A stretch of 36,692 bases of DNA from Ignavibacteriales bacterium (GTDB taxonomy: Bacteria > Bacteroidota > Ignavibacteria > Ignavibacteriales > SURF-24). A program made the translations under genes and the position numbers. The notes beneath the pieces are model-generated. The model saw nothing but the letters and a program-made list of their open reading frames with translations, ran no database searches and was not told the origin of the DNA. Location: positions 1-36,692 of the forward strand of contig QZKB01000004.1 in assembly GCA_003599415.1 (NCBI GenBank). The letters are read 5' to 3'. This document shows positions 25,430 to 33,547 of the stretch, one piece after another (the first letter of the stretch is position 1; each line of letters starts with the position of its first letter).

Positions 25430-25717
25430 ATGGCAGTTAGCAAGATTTTAATTAGTAAAAATCCGATTTTCGATAAGTGCCCAAAGTGCAAGGAATGGGA
25501 TTCATTGCATCGTTCCAGAGCAAGAAGTCTTGGGGAAAATATTATTAAAATGATCCCTCTATGGAATATTTTCAGATGCAAAGCATGCGGCTGGCGGGGT
25601 TACAGGTTCACTTTTACTTTTACTACAGAATCACTGAAAGTTATTAGCCTGTACATTGTTTTGATTTTTATTGCTGCATCTATAGTAAGATTCGCATTAA
25701 GCTATTTTATTAAATAA
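25430..25717 (+). CDS. Small zinc-ribbon membrane protein
   Basis: This 95-residue protein is not one I recognise. Two CxxC pairs, Cys17/Cys20 (KCPKCKEW) and Cys50/Cys53 (RCKACGWRGYRF), make a probable zinc ribbon. A transmembrane helix near the C-terminus (about 71-92, VISLYIVLIFIAASIV) anchors it. The basic HRSRARSLGE segment lies between the two pairs. An AGGGGA leader precedes the ATG at 25430. It lies between the S41 protease and htpG, with 21 bases to the latter. A quality-control or membrane-sensing role fits the neighbours but is unsupported. Confidence 0.7.
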   Translation: MAVSKILISKNPIFDKCPKCKEWDSLHRSRARSLGENIIKMIPLWNIFRCKACGWRGYRFTFTFTTESLKVISLYIVLIFIAASIVRFALSYFIK

Positions 25718-25724
25718 TAAATTT

Positions 25725-25730
25725 AGGAGG
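25725..25730 (+). promoter_or_regulatory. Consensus ribosome binding site of htpG
   Basis: AGGAGG lies eight bases before the htpG ATG, the fullest Shine-Dalgarno match in the window, and fixes the start at 25739. No inverted repeat of the CIRCE type precedes it. Confidence 0.75.
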
Positions 25731-25738
25731 TTTTTCTG

Positions 25739-27646
25739 ATGACTGACTCTCAATCATCAAATCATTATGAATTTAAAGCTGAAATAAAACAGCTTCTTAA
25801 TATTTTAGTTCATTCACTGTACACACATAAGGAAATCTTTCTGCGTGAACTTATTTCCAATGCATCCGATGCATTGGATAAGCTGAGATTCGAATCTGTT
25901 AGTGGCAAAAAATTCAGAGATGCTGAATTACCTTTGGAAATAAGGGTTGAAGCCAACAAGGATAAAAACAGGTTGGTCATTTCCGATACAGGAATTGGAA
26001 TGACACGCGAAGAGCTTGTTTCAAATATCGGTACAATTGCTAAATCCGGTTCTGCGGAGTTTCTTAAACAGATTGAAGATGATAAAAAAGATCTCTCAAA
26101 TATTATCGGAAAGTTTGGGGTTGGTTTCTATTCTGTGTTTATGGTTGCAAAAGAAGTTACTATTAAAACAAAATCGTATAAGGAAGAAGAGGAAGCAGTT
26201 GAATGGAAATCTGACGGCCTTGGTAGTTATGATATAAACACTTTGAACGAGCCGATGAAAAGGGGAACGATAATAGAAATTGAACTTAAGGACGAGGAAA
26301 AAGAATTTACTGAGAAATATAAACTTGAAAGTGTGATAAAAAAACATTCAAACTTTATTTCATTCCCGATTTACCTTGAGAACAACAAAGTAAATTCAAT
26401 CTCTGCTCTCTGGCGTGAACCAAAAAATACAATAACTAAAGAACAGTATTCCGAGTTTTTTAAATTTTTAACTTACGATAGCGAAGATCCGCTTGAGACA
26501 TTGCACGTTTCCGTTGATGCCCCAATCCAGTTTAATACTTTGCTGTTCATCCCTAAAAAGAATTATGACCAATTCGGTTATTATAAAAATGATTATGGTC
26601 TTGATTTGTATGTTAAACGTGTACTCATCCAACATCAGAATAAAGACTTGCTTCCTGAATATCTCGGTTTTATAAAAGGTGTAGTTGATTCTGAGGATTT
26701 ACCGTTGAACATTTCAAGGGAAACCCTACAGGAAAATGTAATCTTTAATAAAATTGCACAGAATATTACAACACAGGTTTTAGCTCATTTAAAGAAAATA
26801 GCAACCGATGACCCCGATAAATATGCTGCTATCTGGAAAGAGCATGGTAAAGCCATTCGTCTTGGTTATTCTGATTTTATTAACAAGGATAAATTTGTAG
26901 AATTGCTCAGGTTCAATTCATCTAAATATGAAAACCAGGATGGACTAACTTCCTTGAAAGAATATGTCGGTCGTTTGAAAGAAGGTCAGAAAGAAATTTA
27001 TTATTTCTCCGGCCCAACAAGGGAAGCAATTATATCAAGTCCGCACTACGAAATATTTAAGAGCAGACAATTGGAAGTATTGTTCCTGCTTGATCCGATT
27101 GATGAATTCGTAATGGATTCTGTGCGGGAGTATAAAGAATATAAACTTGTTTCTATTGAACAGGTTGATCCGAAAAATTTAGATAAATTTGAATCAGCAG
27201 GTAAAGAGGAGAAACTTCCGGAAATAAGTAAGGATGATGAAAAGACGCTTGATAAGTTGTTGAAAAGGATAAAAGAAATTCTTGGTGATAAAGTTACCGA
27301 GGTTAGAATTTCAAACAGGTTAACCGACAGTCCTTCCTGCCTCGTTAATCCGGCGGATGGTATGACTTCCCAGATGCAGAAAATTATGCAGATTGTTTCC
27401 AAGGATACATCTGTTCCTAAAAAGATTCTTGAAATAAATAAAGATCATAAGCTTATAAGAAATCTGATTAAAATTTATACCGCTAATTCCAAAGATGAAT
27501 ATATTGATCAGGTTGTTGAACAACTTTATGAATCTTCTTTACTGCTGGAAGGATATTTAACTGATCCGCATAACCTTGTAAACAGAATAAAGAACTTATT
27601 AGAGAAATCAAGCGACTTGCATGATGCGGTAAGAGAAAAGACCTAA
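25739..27646 (+). CDS. htpG: Hsp90-family chaperone HtpG
   Basis: HtpG is the bacterial cytoplasmic Hsp90, an ATP-driven dimeric chaperone. The 635-residue protein starts with FKAEIKQLLNILVHSLYTH and contains the GHKL ATPase motifs: ELISNASDALDKLRF, DTGIGMTREEL and GKFGVGFYSVFMV. The middle domain has LPLNISRETLQEN, with the conserved arginine that contacts ATP gamma-phosphate. The C-terminal domain has RLTDSPSCLV and a helical end for dimerisation. Its length is close to the E. coli protein (624). It has a full ribosome site and belongs to the rel operon by position, although a separate promoter cannot be excluded. Confidence 0.98.
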   Translation: MTDSQSSNHYEFKAEIKQLLNILVHSLYTHKEIFLRELISNASDALDKLRFESVSGKKFRDAELPLEIRVEANKDKNRLVISDTGIGMTREELVSNIGTIAKSGSAEFLKQIEDDKKDLSNIIGKFGVGFYSVFMVAKEVTIKTKSYKEEEEAVEWKSDGLGSYDINTLNEPMKRGTIIEIELKDEEKEFTEKYKLESVIKKHSNFISFPIYLENNKVNSISALWREPKNTITKEQYSEFFKFLTYDSEDPLETLHVSVDAPIQFNTLLFIPKKNYDQFGYYKNDYGLDLYVKRVLIQHQNKDLLPEYLGFIKGVVDSEDLPLNISRETLQENVIFNKIAQNITTQVLAHLKKIATDDPDKYAAIWKEHGKAIRLGYSDFINKDKFVELLRFNSSKYENQDGLTSLKEYVGRLKEGQKEIYYFSGPTREAIISSPHYEIFKSRQLEVLFLLDPIDEFVMDSVREYKEYKLVSIEQVDPKNLDKFESAGKEEKLPEISKDDEKTLDKLLKRIKEILGDKVTEVRISNRLTDSPSCLVNPADGMTSQMQKIMQIVSKDTSVPKKILEINKDHKLIRNLIKIYTANSKDEYIDQVVEQLYESSLLLEGYLTDPHNLVNRIKNLLEKSSDLHDAVREKT

Positions 27647-27657
27647 TCCAGAATTCA

Positions 27658-28332
27658 ATGTATACAAATTATTTTATAAAAATATCAATTTTAATTTTCT
27701 TAATATTTTCATTTAGCTGTACTAATAAAAACAACAAAAGATTAGTAGTTGATGAATTGTTTATTTCTGAACATCAATTAGGCCCACCAATAAATAATGA
27801 TACACTATTTTCGTTTAATCCGGAAAACTTAAATAAAAAAAAGTATTGTGGTTTTTTAGAGCCTTGTCTTAGAGGAGTCAAAATAAGTAGATCAACTTAT
27901 TATCCTAGATTAATCATTAAGGTGAATTCGTCAGGTAGATTACTTGGTTATTTTAGAGAATGCCCCAAAGAAGGTTATTTAAGCATTGTATTAAGTGATT
28001 CTTTGTTAGAATATTTTAATAAACAAATTGAAAAAATGAATTTTAGAAAATTAAATTCTATTTATGATGCTGATGAACCAGGGTGGATTTATGATGGACC
28101 CGAGTATTTCATATCTATTAAAGATGAAAATGAAGAGAAACAAGTGATGATTTTAAAAGAGCATAAAGGTCCAAGAAATATCATAAAGTTTATTGATAGC
28201 ATTTATAATCTGGTAAATAGACTAGAATTATCAAATTCTAACAACGCTTTCTTTCGTAAGGATACATTAATAGTTTTGAAAACTGAAGAGCATTGGAAGA
28301 ATACTGATTCTATATTTGCCAAAATATTTTAA
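27658..28332 (+). CDS. Putative lipoprotein of unknown function
   Basis: This 224-residue protein has a signal peptide ending in a lipobox (IFSFSC, Cys21) and is therefore a likely lipoprotein. I recognise no family. A recognisable segment holds several cysteines (KYCGFLEPCLRG, FRECPKEG), which may form disulfides outside the cytoplasm. The gene is poorer in G+C and richer in A-ending codons than its neighbours, so it may be a later arrival. It begins 11 bases after htpG and ends before the bidirectional terminator. Confidence 0.6.
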   Translation: MYTNYFIKISILIFLIFSFSCTNKNNKRLVVDELFISEHQLGPPINNDTLFSFNPENLNKKKYCGFLEPCLRGVKISRSTYYPRLIIKVNSSGRLLGYFRECPKEGYLSIVLSDSLLEYFNKQIEKMNFRKLNSIYDADEPGWIYDGPEYFISIKDENEEKQVMILKEHKGPRNIIKFIDSIYNLVNRLELSNSNNAFFRKDTLIVLKTEEHWKNTDSIFAKIF

Positions 28333-28393
28333 ATTTTAATATCAACAAAGTAAATCGAAGCAACTTTTTATTTAAACTAATGAAAAACATCAG

Positions 28394-28420
28394 CCCCGAT
28401 ATTTAAATCGGGGTATATTT
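28394..28420. terminator. Bidirectional terminator between convergent genes
   Basis: CCCCGAT (28394-28400) pairs with ATCGGGG (28407-28413) around a 6-base A+T loop. On the + strand it is followed by TATATTTTT; on the minus strand it is followed by CTGATGTTTTTCA. It separates the + strand lipoprotein gene from the minus-strand nuclease gene, whose stop codon is at 28421-28423. Confidence 0.85.
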
Positions 28421-30118
28421 TTACATCTCTTCAGAATCTTCGGTTGATATTGTAAAATCTGCGTTTGAAACTTCTGTGAATAATTCCTGCTTGCTGCTAT
28501 AATTTTTAAGATAGAAAACTTTTACATTAGTCCGGTTTCTTGCCAACCAGCTTAAAGCTATTTTAACTTTTTCCAAATCTCTCTTTTCTACGTTATTGAA
28601 TAGAGAGATTACATTGTTAAAATAATCATCCAATGCATCATCAAAAGATTCGCCGTTAGGTACAATGTTTTGTTTAACAAAAACCTTTCCTGAAATAAGT
28701 AATATGAAATCTTTTTTGTCCGAGTTATTTATTACAAGCAGCAGGTTTGCAAGATTTATCGGCTCGGCGATGATTGAAGTTTTGTGAATCTGTGAAAGAA
28801 TAAGATTTACCAAATCACGTATCTGACCGGCTTCTTCGTATTTTTGCTTTTCGGAAAGTGATTTCATTTTATTTAATAACCTGTTTACTGCTAGCTGATT
28901 TTTCGCCGCTAAAAAATCGTAGACATTCTGCAGTTCACTTTTATATTCTTCTTTCAATGAAGCATGTGTACAAGGAGCGATACACCTGTCTATCTGCGCA
29001 AGAAAACATTCTTTCTTTTTATTCCATTCTTTGTCATTGCATTCTCTTATAAGGAAAGTTTTGTTTATAATCTCGATCATGTTCTTCGTAACATCCTGGT
29101 TATTATACGGACCGAAATAATCATTGTCATCAAAATCAAACTTGCTGCTCAATTCAATATTGGCAAAATCTGTCTGCTTGTTAATTTTTATAAAATATGT
29201 TTGTCCGTACTTCTTTAATTGAATATTGCAGGACGGATTGTAGAGCTTAATCAATTCTGCTTCCGCGAGTAGTGCAGTTAGTTCACTGTTTGTTGTTAAG
29301 AAATCAAGCTTACTGGCAAGGCGAACAATTTTTCTTACCTTTCGTTCCGTTGAAGAAGAGAAGTAACTTTTTACCCTTTCTTTTAATGCTTTTGCTTTTC
29401 CTACGTAGATAATTTCATCTTTGGAATTCTTAAAGAGATAAACTCCGGGATCATTGGGAATTTTAAGAAAATCATTAACGAGTTTTTTCTTTATCAGTCT
29501 GAAATTATCTTTTGCCACAGGATAATGCTGAAGGTTGATGATATCCGAAACTGTTTTAATTTTATTCTGAGTAGTTAGTTCGGAAATCATCTTTAAAAGA
29601 ATTTTAGCGGTTACCGTTGCATCACCTAATGCCCTGTGAACATTTTTGTGTGTAACCCCCAGATGCTTAACAACGGAGCCAAGTGATTTGCTCTTAAGTT
29701 CCGGATACATTTTTCTTGCAAGCTTTAACGTACACAAACACAGGTTCTGGAATTTATCTATTCCTGCGTACTTCAATTCACTTTTCATAAATGATAAATC
29801 AAACAGAACGTTATGAGCGACAACAATGCTTTCACCAATAAAATCCAAAACCTTTGGAGCTATCTCATCAAAATATGGGGCGTCATAGACATCGGAATTC
29901 TGAATTCCGGTAAGTTGTGTAATAAAGTAAGGTATTTCTCTGCCGGGATTAATAAATGTTCTGTACGATTCCGTGATTTCAAGATTCTTAACTTTAACCA
30001 AACCTATCTCTATTGCACGGCTGCTATAGGCGCTTGTACCGGTGGTTTCAAAGTCAAGGACGCAAAAATCCGCATCGCCAACAGGCTTAGAAAGCAAGTT
30101 ATCTATATCTGGAATCAA
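28421..30118 (-). CDS. DnaQ-like exonuclease fused to UvrC-like GIY-YIG nuclease
   Basis: This 565-residue protein joins two DNA-processing modules. Residues about 15-180 are a DEDDh 3'-5' exonuclease: Asp22 and Glu24 (DFETTG), Asp107 in AHNVLFD, and His161/Asp166 in HRALGD. Residues about 218-305 are a GIY-YIG domain like the UvrC N-terminus (PGVYLFKN, IIYVGKAKALKERV, catalytic Glu289 in AEAELIKLYNP). UvrC-type YFGPY, a Cys-rich CFLAQIDRCIAPC and a UVR segment (QKYEEAGQIRDL, about 425-436) follow. The usual UvrC C-terminal endonuclease and HhH domains are not seen. DnaQ-UvrC fusions are known in Actinobacteria and other groups. The frame has no upstream ATG before a stop; TTG at 30116-30118 with AGGA upstream is the likely start. 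Confidence 0.88.
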   Translation of the reverse strand: MIPDIDNLLSKPVGDADFCVLDFETTGTSAYSSRAIEIGLVKVKNLEITESYRTFINPGREIPYFITQLTGIQNSDVYDAPYFDEIAPKVLDFIGESIVVAHNVLFDLSFMKSELKYAGIDKFQNLCLCTLKLARKMYPELKSKSLGSVVKHLGVTHKNVHRALGDATVTAKILLKMISELTTQNKIKTVSDIINLQHYPVAKDNFRLIKKKLVNDFLKIPNDPGVYLFKNSKDEIIYVGKAKALKERVKSYFSSSTERKVRKIVRLASKLDFLTTNSELTALLAEAELIKLYNPSCNIQLKKYGQTYFIKINKQTDFANIELSSKFDFDDNDYFGPYNNQDVTKNMIEIINKTFLIRECNDKEWNKKKECFLAQIDRCIAPCTHASLKEEYKSELQNVYDFLAAKNQLAVNRLLNKMKSLSEKQKYEEAGQIRDLVNLILSQIHKTSIIAEPINLANLLLVINNSDKKDFILLISGKVFVKQNIVPNGESFDDALDDYFNNVISLFNNVEKRDLEKVKIALSWLARNRTNVKVFYLKNYSSKQELFTEVSNADFTISTEDSEEM

Positions 30119-30191
30119 AGCAATCCTGACAGTTTCTTTTATTCAAAATAAAAATTTTATATTAAGTAATACACGTGCTAAATATAGCGAT

Positions 30192-30210
30192 CTTAATAAT
30201 TTTTATTAAG
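30192..30210. promoter_or_regulatory. Perfect inverted repeat between divergent genes (candidate operator)
   Basis: CTTAATA (30192-30198) and TATTAAG (30204-30210) are exact reverse complements around ATTTT. It sits in the 166-base gap between the minus-strand nuclease gene and the ymdB-type gene. It overlaps the place where -35 boxes would be for both directions: TATAAT (30230-30235) on +, TATATT on the minus strand at about 30182-30187. Confidence 0.4.
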
Positions 30211-30235
30211 GCAAAATCTTTTTATACTTTATAAT
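30206..30235 (+). promoter_or_regulatory. Candidate promoter of the ymdB-folD-deoC-aroA operon
   Basis: A perfect TATAAT (30230-30235) lies 49 bases before the ATG at 30285. The -35-like element at 18-base spacing is poor (TTAAGG, 30206-30211) and lies in the right arm of the inverted repeat, so the promoter could need or be blocked by a regulator. Confidence 0.35.
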
Positions 30236-30284
30236 TGGCGGAACTCCAAATTTTATATATATTCGTGGAAAAAAAATTGGATAA

Positions 30285-31097
30285 ATGCAGACAATAAACA
30301 TACTTTTTGTAGGTGATATAATCGGTAAACCAGGTATGGATATGGTAAGTACTTGGCTTCCCGGATTAATTAAAAAATATAAAGCCGATTTTGTTGTTGC
30401 TAACGGCGAAAATGCTTCAGACGGTAAAGGCTGTACAGAAAAAGAAGGTAAATTACTTTTTGATCTTGGAGTTAACTGTATTACCGGCGGCAACCATACC
30501 TGGGATAAACATCAGTCGCAGGATTATCTTAAAACAGAAGACAGATACATCAGACCGCTGAATTACCCAAAGGGTACTTTCGGCAAAGGCTTTTATATTT
30601 ATGAGACAAAGAAGGGCAAAGTTGCTGTAATAAATCTGCAGGGCAGAGCTTTTATGGCTACAATTGATTGTCCTTTCAGAACAGCCGATTGGGTACTTGA
30701 AAGAATAAAATCTGAAACAAAAACAATCATCATTGATTTTCATGCCGAAGCAACAGCAGAAAAATTAGCTCTGGCAAATTATCTTGACGGCAAGATAAGT
30801 GCTTTTGTTGGTACTCATACTCATATTCAAACATCAGACGATAGAATCCTGAATAAAGGTACAGGTTATATTACAGATGTTGGAATGACAGGTCCGTATG
30901 AATCCGTTATTGGAATGAAGACAGAAGCTGCGATTAACAGGTTCATCTACCAGACTCCACAGAAATACCAGACAGCGGAGAATGATATTCACCTGTGCGG
31001 AGTTTATTTAAAAGTTGATAGTGAAACAGGAAAGACTGTACAGATAGAAAGAATATTATTACCGGATTTTAACCGTTCAACAAATACTGAAGGATAA
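30285..31097 (+). CDS. ymdB: YmdB-family metallophosphoesterase (2',3'-cyclic nucleotide phosphodiesterase)
   Basis: This 270-residue enzyme belongs to the TIGR00282/YmdB group, which hydrolyses 2',3'-cyclic nucleotides and in Bacillus affects biofilm and motility decisions. The metal ligands are visible in order: Asp11 (FVGDIIGKPG), Glu and Asn in VANGENASDG, Asn/His in TGGNHTWDK, His in IDFHAEATAEK, and the two histidines of GTHTHIQT. DVGMTGPYESVIG, a family signature, closes the fold. No signal peptide is present, so it is cytoplasmic. It is the first gene of the operon and ends two bases before folD. Confidence 0.93.
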   Translation: MQTINILFVGDIIGKPGMDMVSTWLPGLIKKYKADFVVANGENASDGKGCTEKEGKLLFDLGVNCITGGNHTWDKHQSQDYLKTEDRYIRPLNYPKGTFGKGFYIYETKKGKVAVINLQGRAFMATIDCPFRTADWVLERIKSETKTIIIDFHAEATAEKLALANYLDGKISAFVGTHTHIQTSDDRILNKGTGYITDVGMTGPYESVIGMKTEAAINRFIYQTPQKYQTAENDIHLCGVYLKVDSETGKTVQIERILLPDFNRSTNTEG

Positions 31098-31099
31098 CT

Positions 31100-31984
31100 A
31101 TGATAATCTTAGATGGCAAAAAAGTAGCGGAGCAGATTAAAACCGAACTAAAGGAAAAGGTTGATAAGTTAATTGCCGAAAATAAAAAAGTACCGGGTTT
31201 GGTTACTATAATGGTTGGTGATAATCCTGCTTCTCACTCATATGTTAATAGTAAAAGTAAATCCAGTACGGCAATTGGAATGCTTTCTAAAGTTGAAAAG
31301 CTTCCGGCAGAAACAACCGAGGATGAACTGATTGAATTAGTGGAAAAATATAACTATGATAAAAATTATCATGGCATTCTCGTTCAGCTGCCTTTGCCAA
31401 AACATATTAATGAAGATAGGGTAATTATGGCTATTAACCCGGATAAAGATGTTGATGGCTTTCATCCTATTAGCGTTGGAAAACTTGTAATCGGACAGGA
31501 TACATTTTTACCCTGCACACCGGCAGGCATCCAGGAATTATTCAAACGTTATAATATTGAAACAACAGGGAAGCATGTGGTTGTTGTTGGCAGAAGCAAT
31601 ATTGTCGGCAAACCAATTACAAACATTATGTTCCAAAAGAAGCAGTGGGCAAATTCAATTGTTACAATTTGCCATACCGCGGCAAATGATTTATCCGTTT
31701 ATACAAAGCAAGCAGATATCTTAATTGCTGCAATAGGTCAGCCAAATTTTATTAAAGCTGATATGGTTAAAGACGGTGTTGTTGTTATTGATGTTGGCAT
31801 TAACAGGGTTGAAGATGCAAACCTGCCAAAAGGTTACCGCATTGTTGGCGATGTTGATTTTGAAAATGTAGCTCCGAAATCTTCTTACATTACACCGGTG
31901 CCGGGTGGTGTTGGTTTATTAACTGTTGCAATGCTGCTTTCAAATACATATAAAGCTTATGCAATGAAAGAAGGAATAAAATGA
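31100..31984 (+). CDS. folD: Bifunctional methylenetetrahydrofolate dehydrogenase/cyclohydrolase
   Basis: FolD interconverts 5,10-methylene- and 10-formyl-tetrahydrofolate for purine and formyl-Met-tRNA synthesis. The 294-residue protein has [10 protein letters not shown], with the conserved Tyr and Lys of the active site, then [24 protein letters not shown], the nucleotide-binding [12 protein letters not shown] and [14 protein letters not shown]. All family blocks are present at the usual length. It overlaps deoC by four bases (ATGA), so translation of the two is coupled. Confidence 0.97.
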   Translation: MIILDGKKVAEQIKTELKEKVDKLIAENKKVPGLVTIMVGDNPASHSYVNSKSKSSTAIGMLSKVEKLPAETTEDELIELVEKYNYDKNYHGILVQLPLPKHINEDRVIMAINPDKDVDGFHPISVGKLVIGQDTFLPCTPAGIQELFKRYNIETTGKHVVVVGRSNIVGKPITNIMFQKKQWANSIVTICHTAANDLSVYTKQADILIAAIGQPNFIKADMVKDGVVVIDVGINRVEDANLPKGYRIVGDVDFENVAPKSSYITPVPGGVGLLTVAMLLSNTYKAYAMKEGIK

Positions 31985-32739
31985 TCGATTTAAATAATAT
32001 TGAATTATATGCTTCAGAATTATTAGACAAGTTTAAGAATTCACCTAAAAAGAAATATGAACTTAAAGGCAATCTTGCTTCATATATTGATCATACAATA
32101 CTTAAACCTGAAGCAAATGAGGATGAAGTAAAAAAAGTTTGTAGTGAAGCGAAAGAATTTAATTTCAAATCCGTTTGTGTTAATCCTTCTTATGTTGATT
32201 TATGCAAACAGGAATTAAAAGCAAGCGAAGTAAAAGTTTGTATAGTTATTGGATTTCCTCTTGGCGCTAATACTTCAGAAACAAAAATTGCTGAAGCAGA
32301 ACAGGCTATTGCTAATGGCGCTACGGAATTGGATATGGTCATTAACGTTGGAAGATTGAAGAATAAAGATTTTCATTATGTCCTGAATGACATTTCTGAG
32401 ATTGCAAAACTAACAAAGAACACAAATGCTCTTAGTAAAGTTATAATTGAAACCTGTTTGCTTACCGATGTAGAAAAAGTTATTGCTTGTTTATTAGCCA
32501 AAGAAGCCGGGGCAGATTTCGTTAAAACATCAACTGGGTTTAGTAAGGCAGGTGCTACAGCAGATGATATTGCTTTAATGAGATTTGTAGTTGGCGAAGA
32601 AATGGGAGTTAAAGCTTCCGGTGGTGTTCGTACTTATGAAGATACGATGAGAATGATTGAGAACGGCGCAAGCCGAATAGGCGCAAGTGCAAGCATTCAG
32701 ATTGTAAAAGGTGAAAAACCGGTTTCCACAGGTTACTAA
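31981..32739 (+). CDS. deoC: Deoxyribose-phosphate aldolase
   Basis: DeoC splits 2-deoxyribose-5-phosphate into acetaldehyde and glyceraldehyde-3-phosphate, completing deoxynucleoside breakdown. The 252-residue class I aldolase has DHTILKPEA near the N-terminus and [11 protein letters not shown] in the core. The Schiff-base Lys182 lies in DFVKTSTGF, and Lys211 lies in GVKASGGVR. The first 30 or so residues before ASYIDHT are an extension relative to short DeoC forms. It overlaps folD by four bases and the next gene by one base. Confidence 0.97.
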   Translation: MIDLNNIELYASELLDKFKNSPKKKYELKGNLASYIDHTILKPEANEDEVKKVCSEAKEFNFKSVCVNPSYVDLCKQELKASEVKVCIVIGFPLGANTSETKIAEAEQAIANGATELDMVINVGRLKNKDFHYVLNDISEIAKLTKNTNALSKVIIETCLLTDVEKVIACLLAKEAGADFVKTSTGFSKAGATADDIALMRFVVGEEMGVKASGGVRTYEDTMRMIENGASRIGASASIQIVKGEKPVSTGY

Positions 32740-32960
32740 TGGTACTTACGATGATTGTTACTAAAACAGATGATGGCTTTACCGGCGAAGTGCCATCACT
32801 TAAAGGTTGTGAAAGCTGGGCTCACGAAGAAGATGTTGCAATTGATAAAACACTCGACCTTGTTGCGTTCTACCTTAAATTACCTGTTGCTCATTTTGCT
32901 ATGGATAAGTTGAGAAAGGAAAAAAATAAAACTTTCTATAAAATCGTTTTTAATAAATGA
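32739..32960 (+). CDS. Small HicB-like protein
   Basis: This 73-residue protein has the pattern of the HicB-like partial RNase H fold: TMIVTKTDDGFTGEVPSLKGC followed by a helix (EDVAIDKTLDLVAFYLKL). No HicA toxin gene lies on either side, and no ribbon-helix-helix or HTH DNA-binding part follows, so it does not look like a complete toxin-antitoxin antitoxin. It starts inside the deoC stop (TAATG) and overlaps the next gene by four bases (ATGA), so it is a genuine coupled operon member. HicB-like assignment is by pattern only. Confidence 0.62.
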   Translation: MVLTMIVTKTDDGFTGEVPSLKGCESWAHEEDVAIDKTLDLVAFYLKLPVAHFAMDKLRKEKNKTFYKIVFNK

Positions 32961-33547
32961 GAGCATTTAAAACAGAGAAACGACTTGCAAAGATTGAATC
33001 TGTTATCAGGGCAAGGCAGCATTCACTTACTGTAGTTTTTGAAAATATTCACGATCCGCATAATGTAAGCGCTATGCTTAGAACCTGCGATGCAGTCGGT
33101 GTTCAAAATGTCTCACTTATTTATTCGATTGAAAAGTTTCCAAGAATCAGCAGAATCTCTTCGGCTTCAGCGAATAAATGGATTACGAGAGAAAACTTTA
33201 AAAATGTAAGCGACTGTTATTCCTCTTTAAGGAAAAAAGGATTTAAGATTTATGCAAGCGCATTAACCGAAGGATCAAAAAATTTATATAACATTGACTT
33301 TACAGGAAAGTCGGCAGTTGTTCTTGGTAATGAACACCGCGGCGTTTCAAAGGAGGCAGCAGAACAAGCAGATGAGATATTTCATATTCCAATGAATGGG
33401 ATGGTACAAAGTCTTAACGTGTCTGTTGCAAATGCGGTAATTCTTTACGAAATTTTCAGGCAAAGATTCCAACTTGGGATGTATCCAAGCAAAGATCTTT
33501 CAGAAATAGAAATCGAAAAACAAATAGACGAGTGGTGCAAAAAATAA
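32957..33547 (+). CDS. trmH: SpoU/TrmH-family RNA 2'-O-ribose methyltransferase
   Basis: This 196-residue SPOUT methylase has the three TrmH motifs: motif 1 NVSAMLRTCDAVGV with the conserved Asn and Arg, motif 2 VVLGNEHRGVS, and motif 3 IPMNGMVQSLNVSVANAVILYE, which forms part of the trefoil knot and the SAM site. Short length without an N-terminal L30-like domain and the motif 3 wording favour TrmH (Gm18 of tRNA) over the rRNA methylases RlmB, but another tRNA or rRNA target is possible. It overlaps the HicB-like gene by four bases and shares its stop region with the start of aroA. Confidence 0.88.
   Translation: MRAFKTEKRLAKIESVIRARQHSLTVVFENIHDPHNVSAMLRTCDAVGVQNVSLIYSIEKFPRISRISSASANKWITRENFKNVSDCYSSLRKKGFKIYASALTEGSKNLYNIDFTGKSAVVLGNEHRGVSKEAAEQADEIFHIPMNGMVQSLNVSVANAVILYEIFRQRFQLGMYPSKDLSEIEIEKQIDEWCKK

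Noticed and set aside
33532-33546. Upstream GTG start for aroA
   Set aside because: It adds five unconserved residues; the ATG at 33547 overlaps the trmH stop in the TAATG form used elsewhere in this operon.
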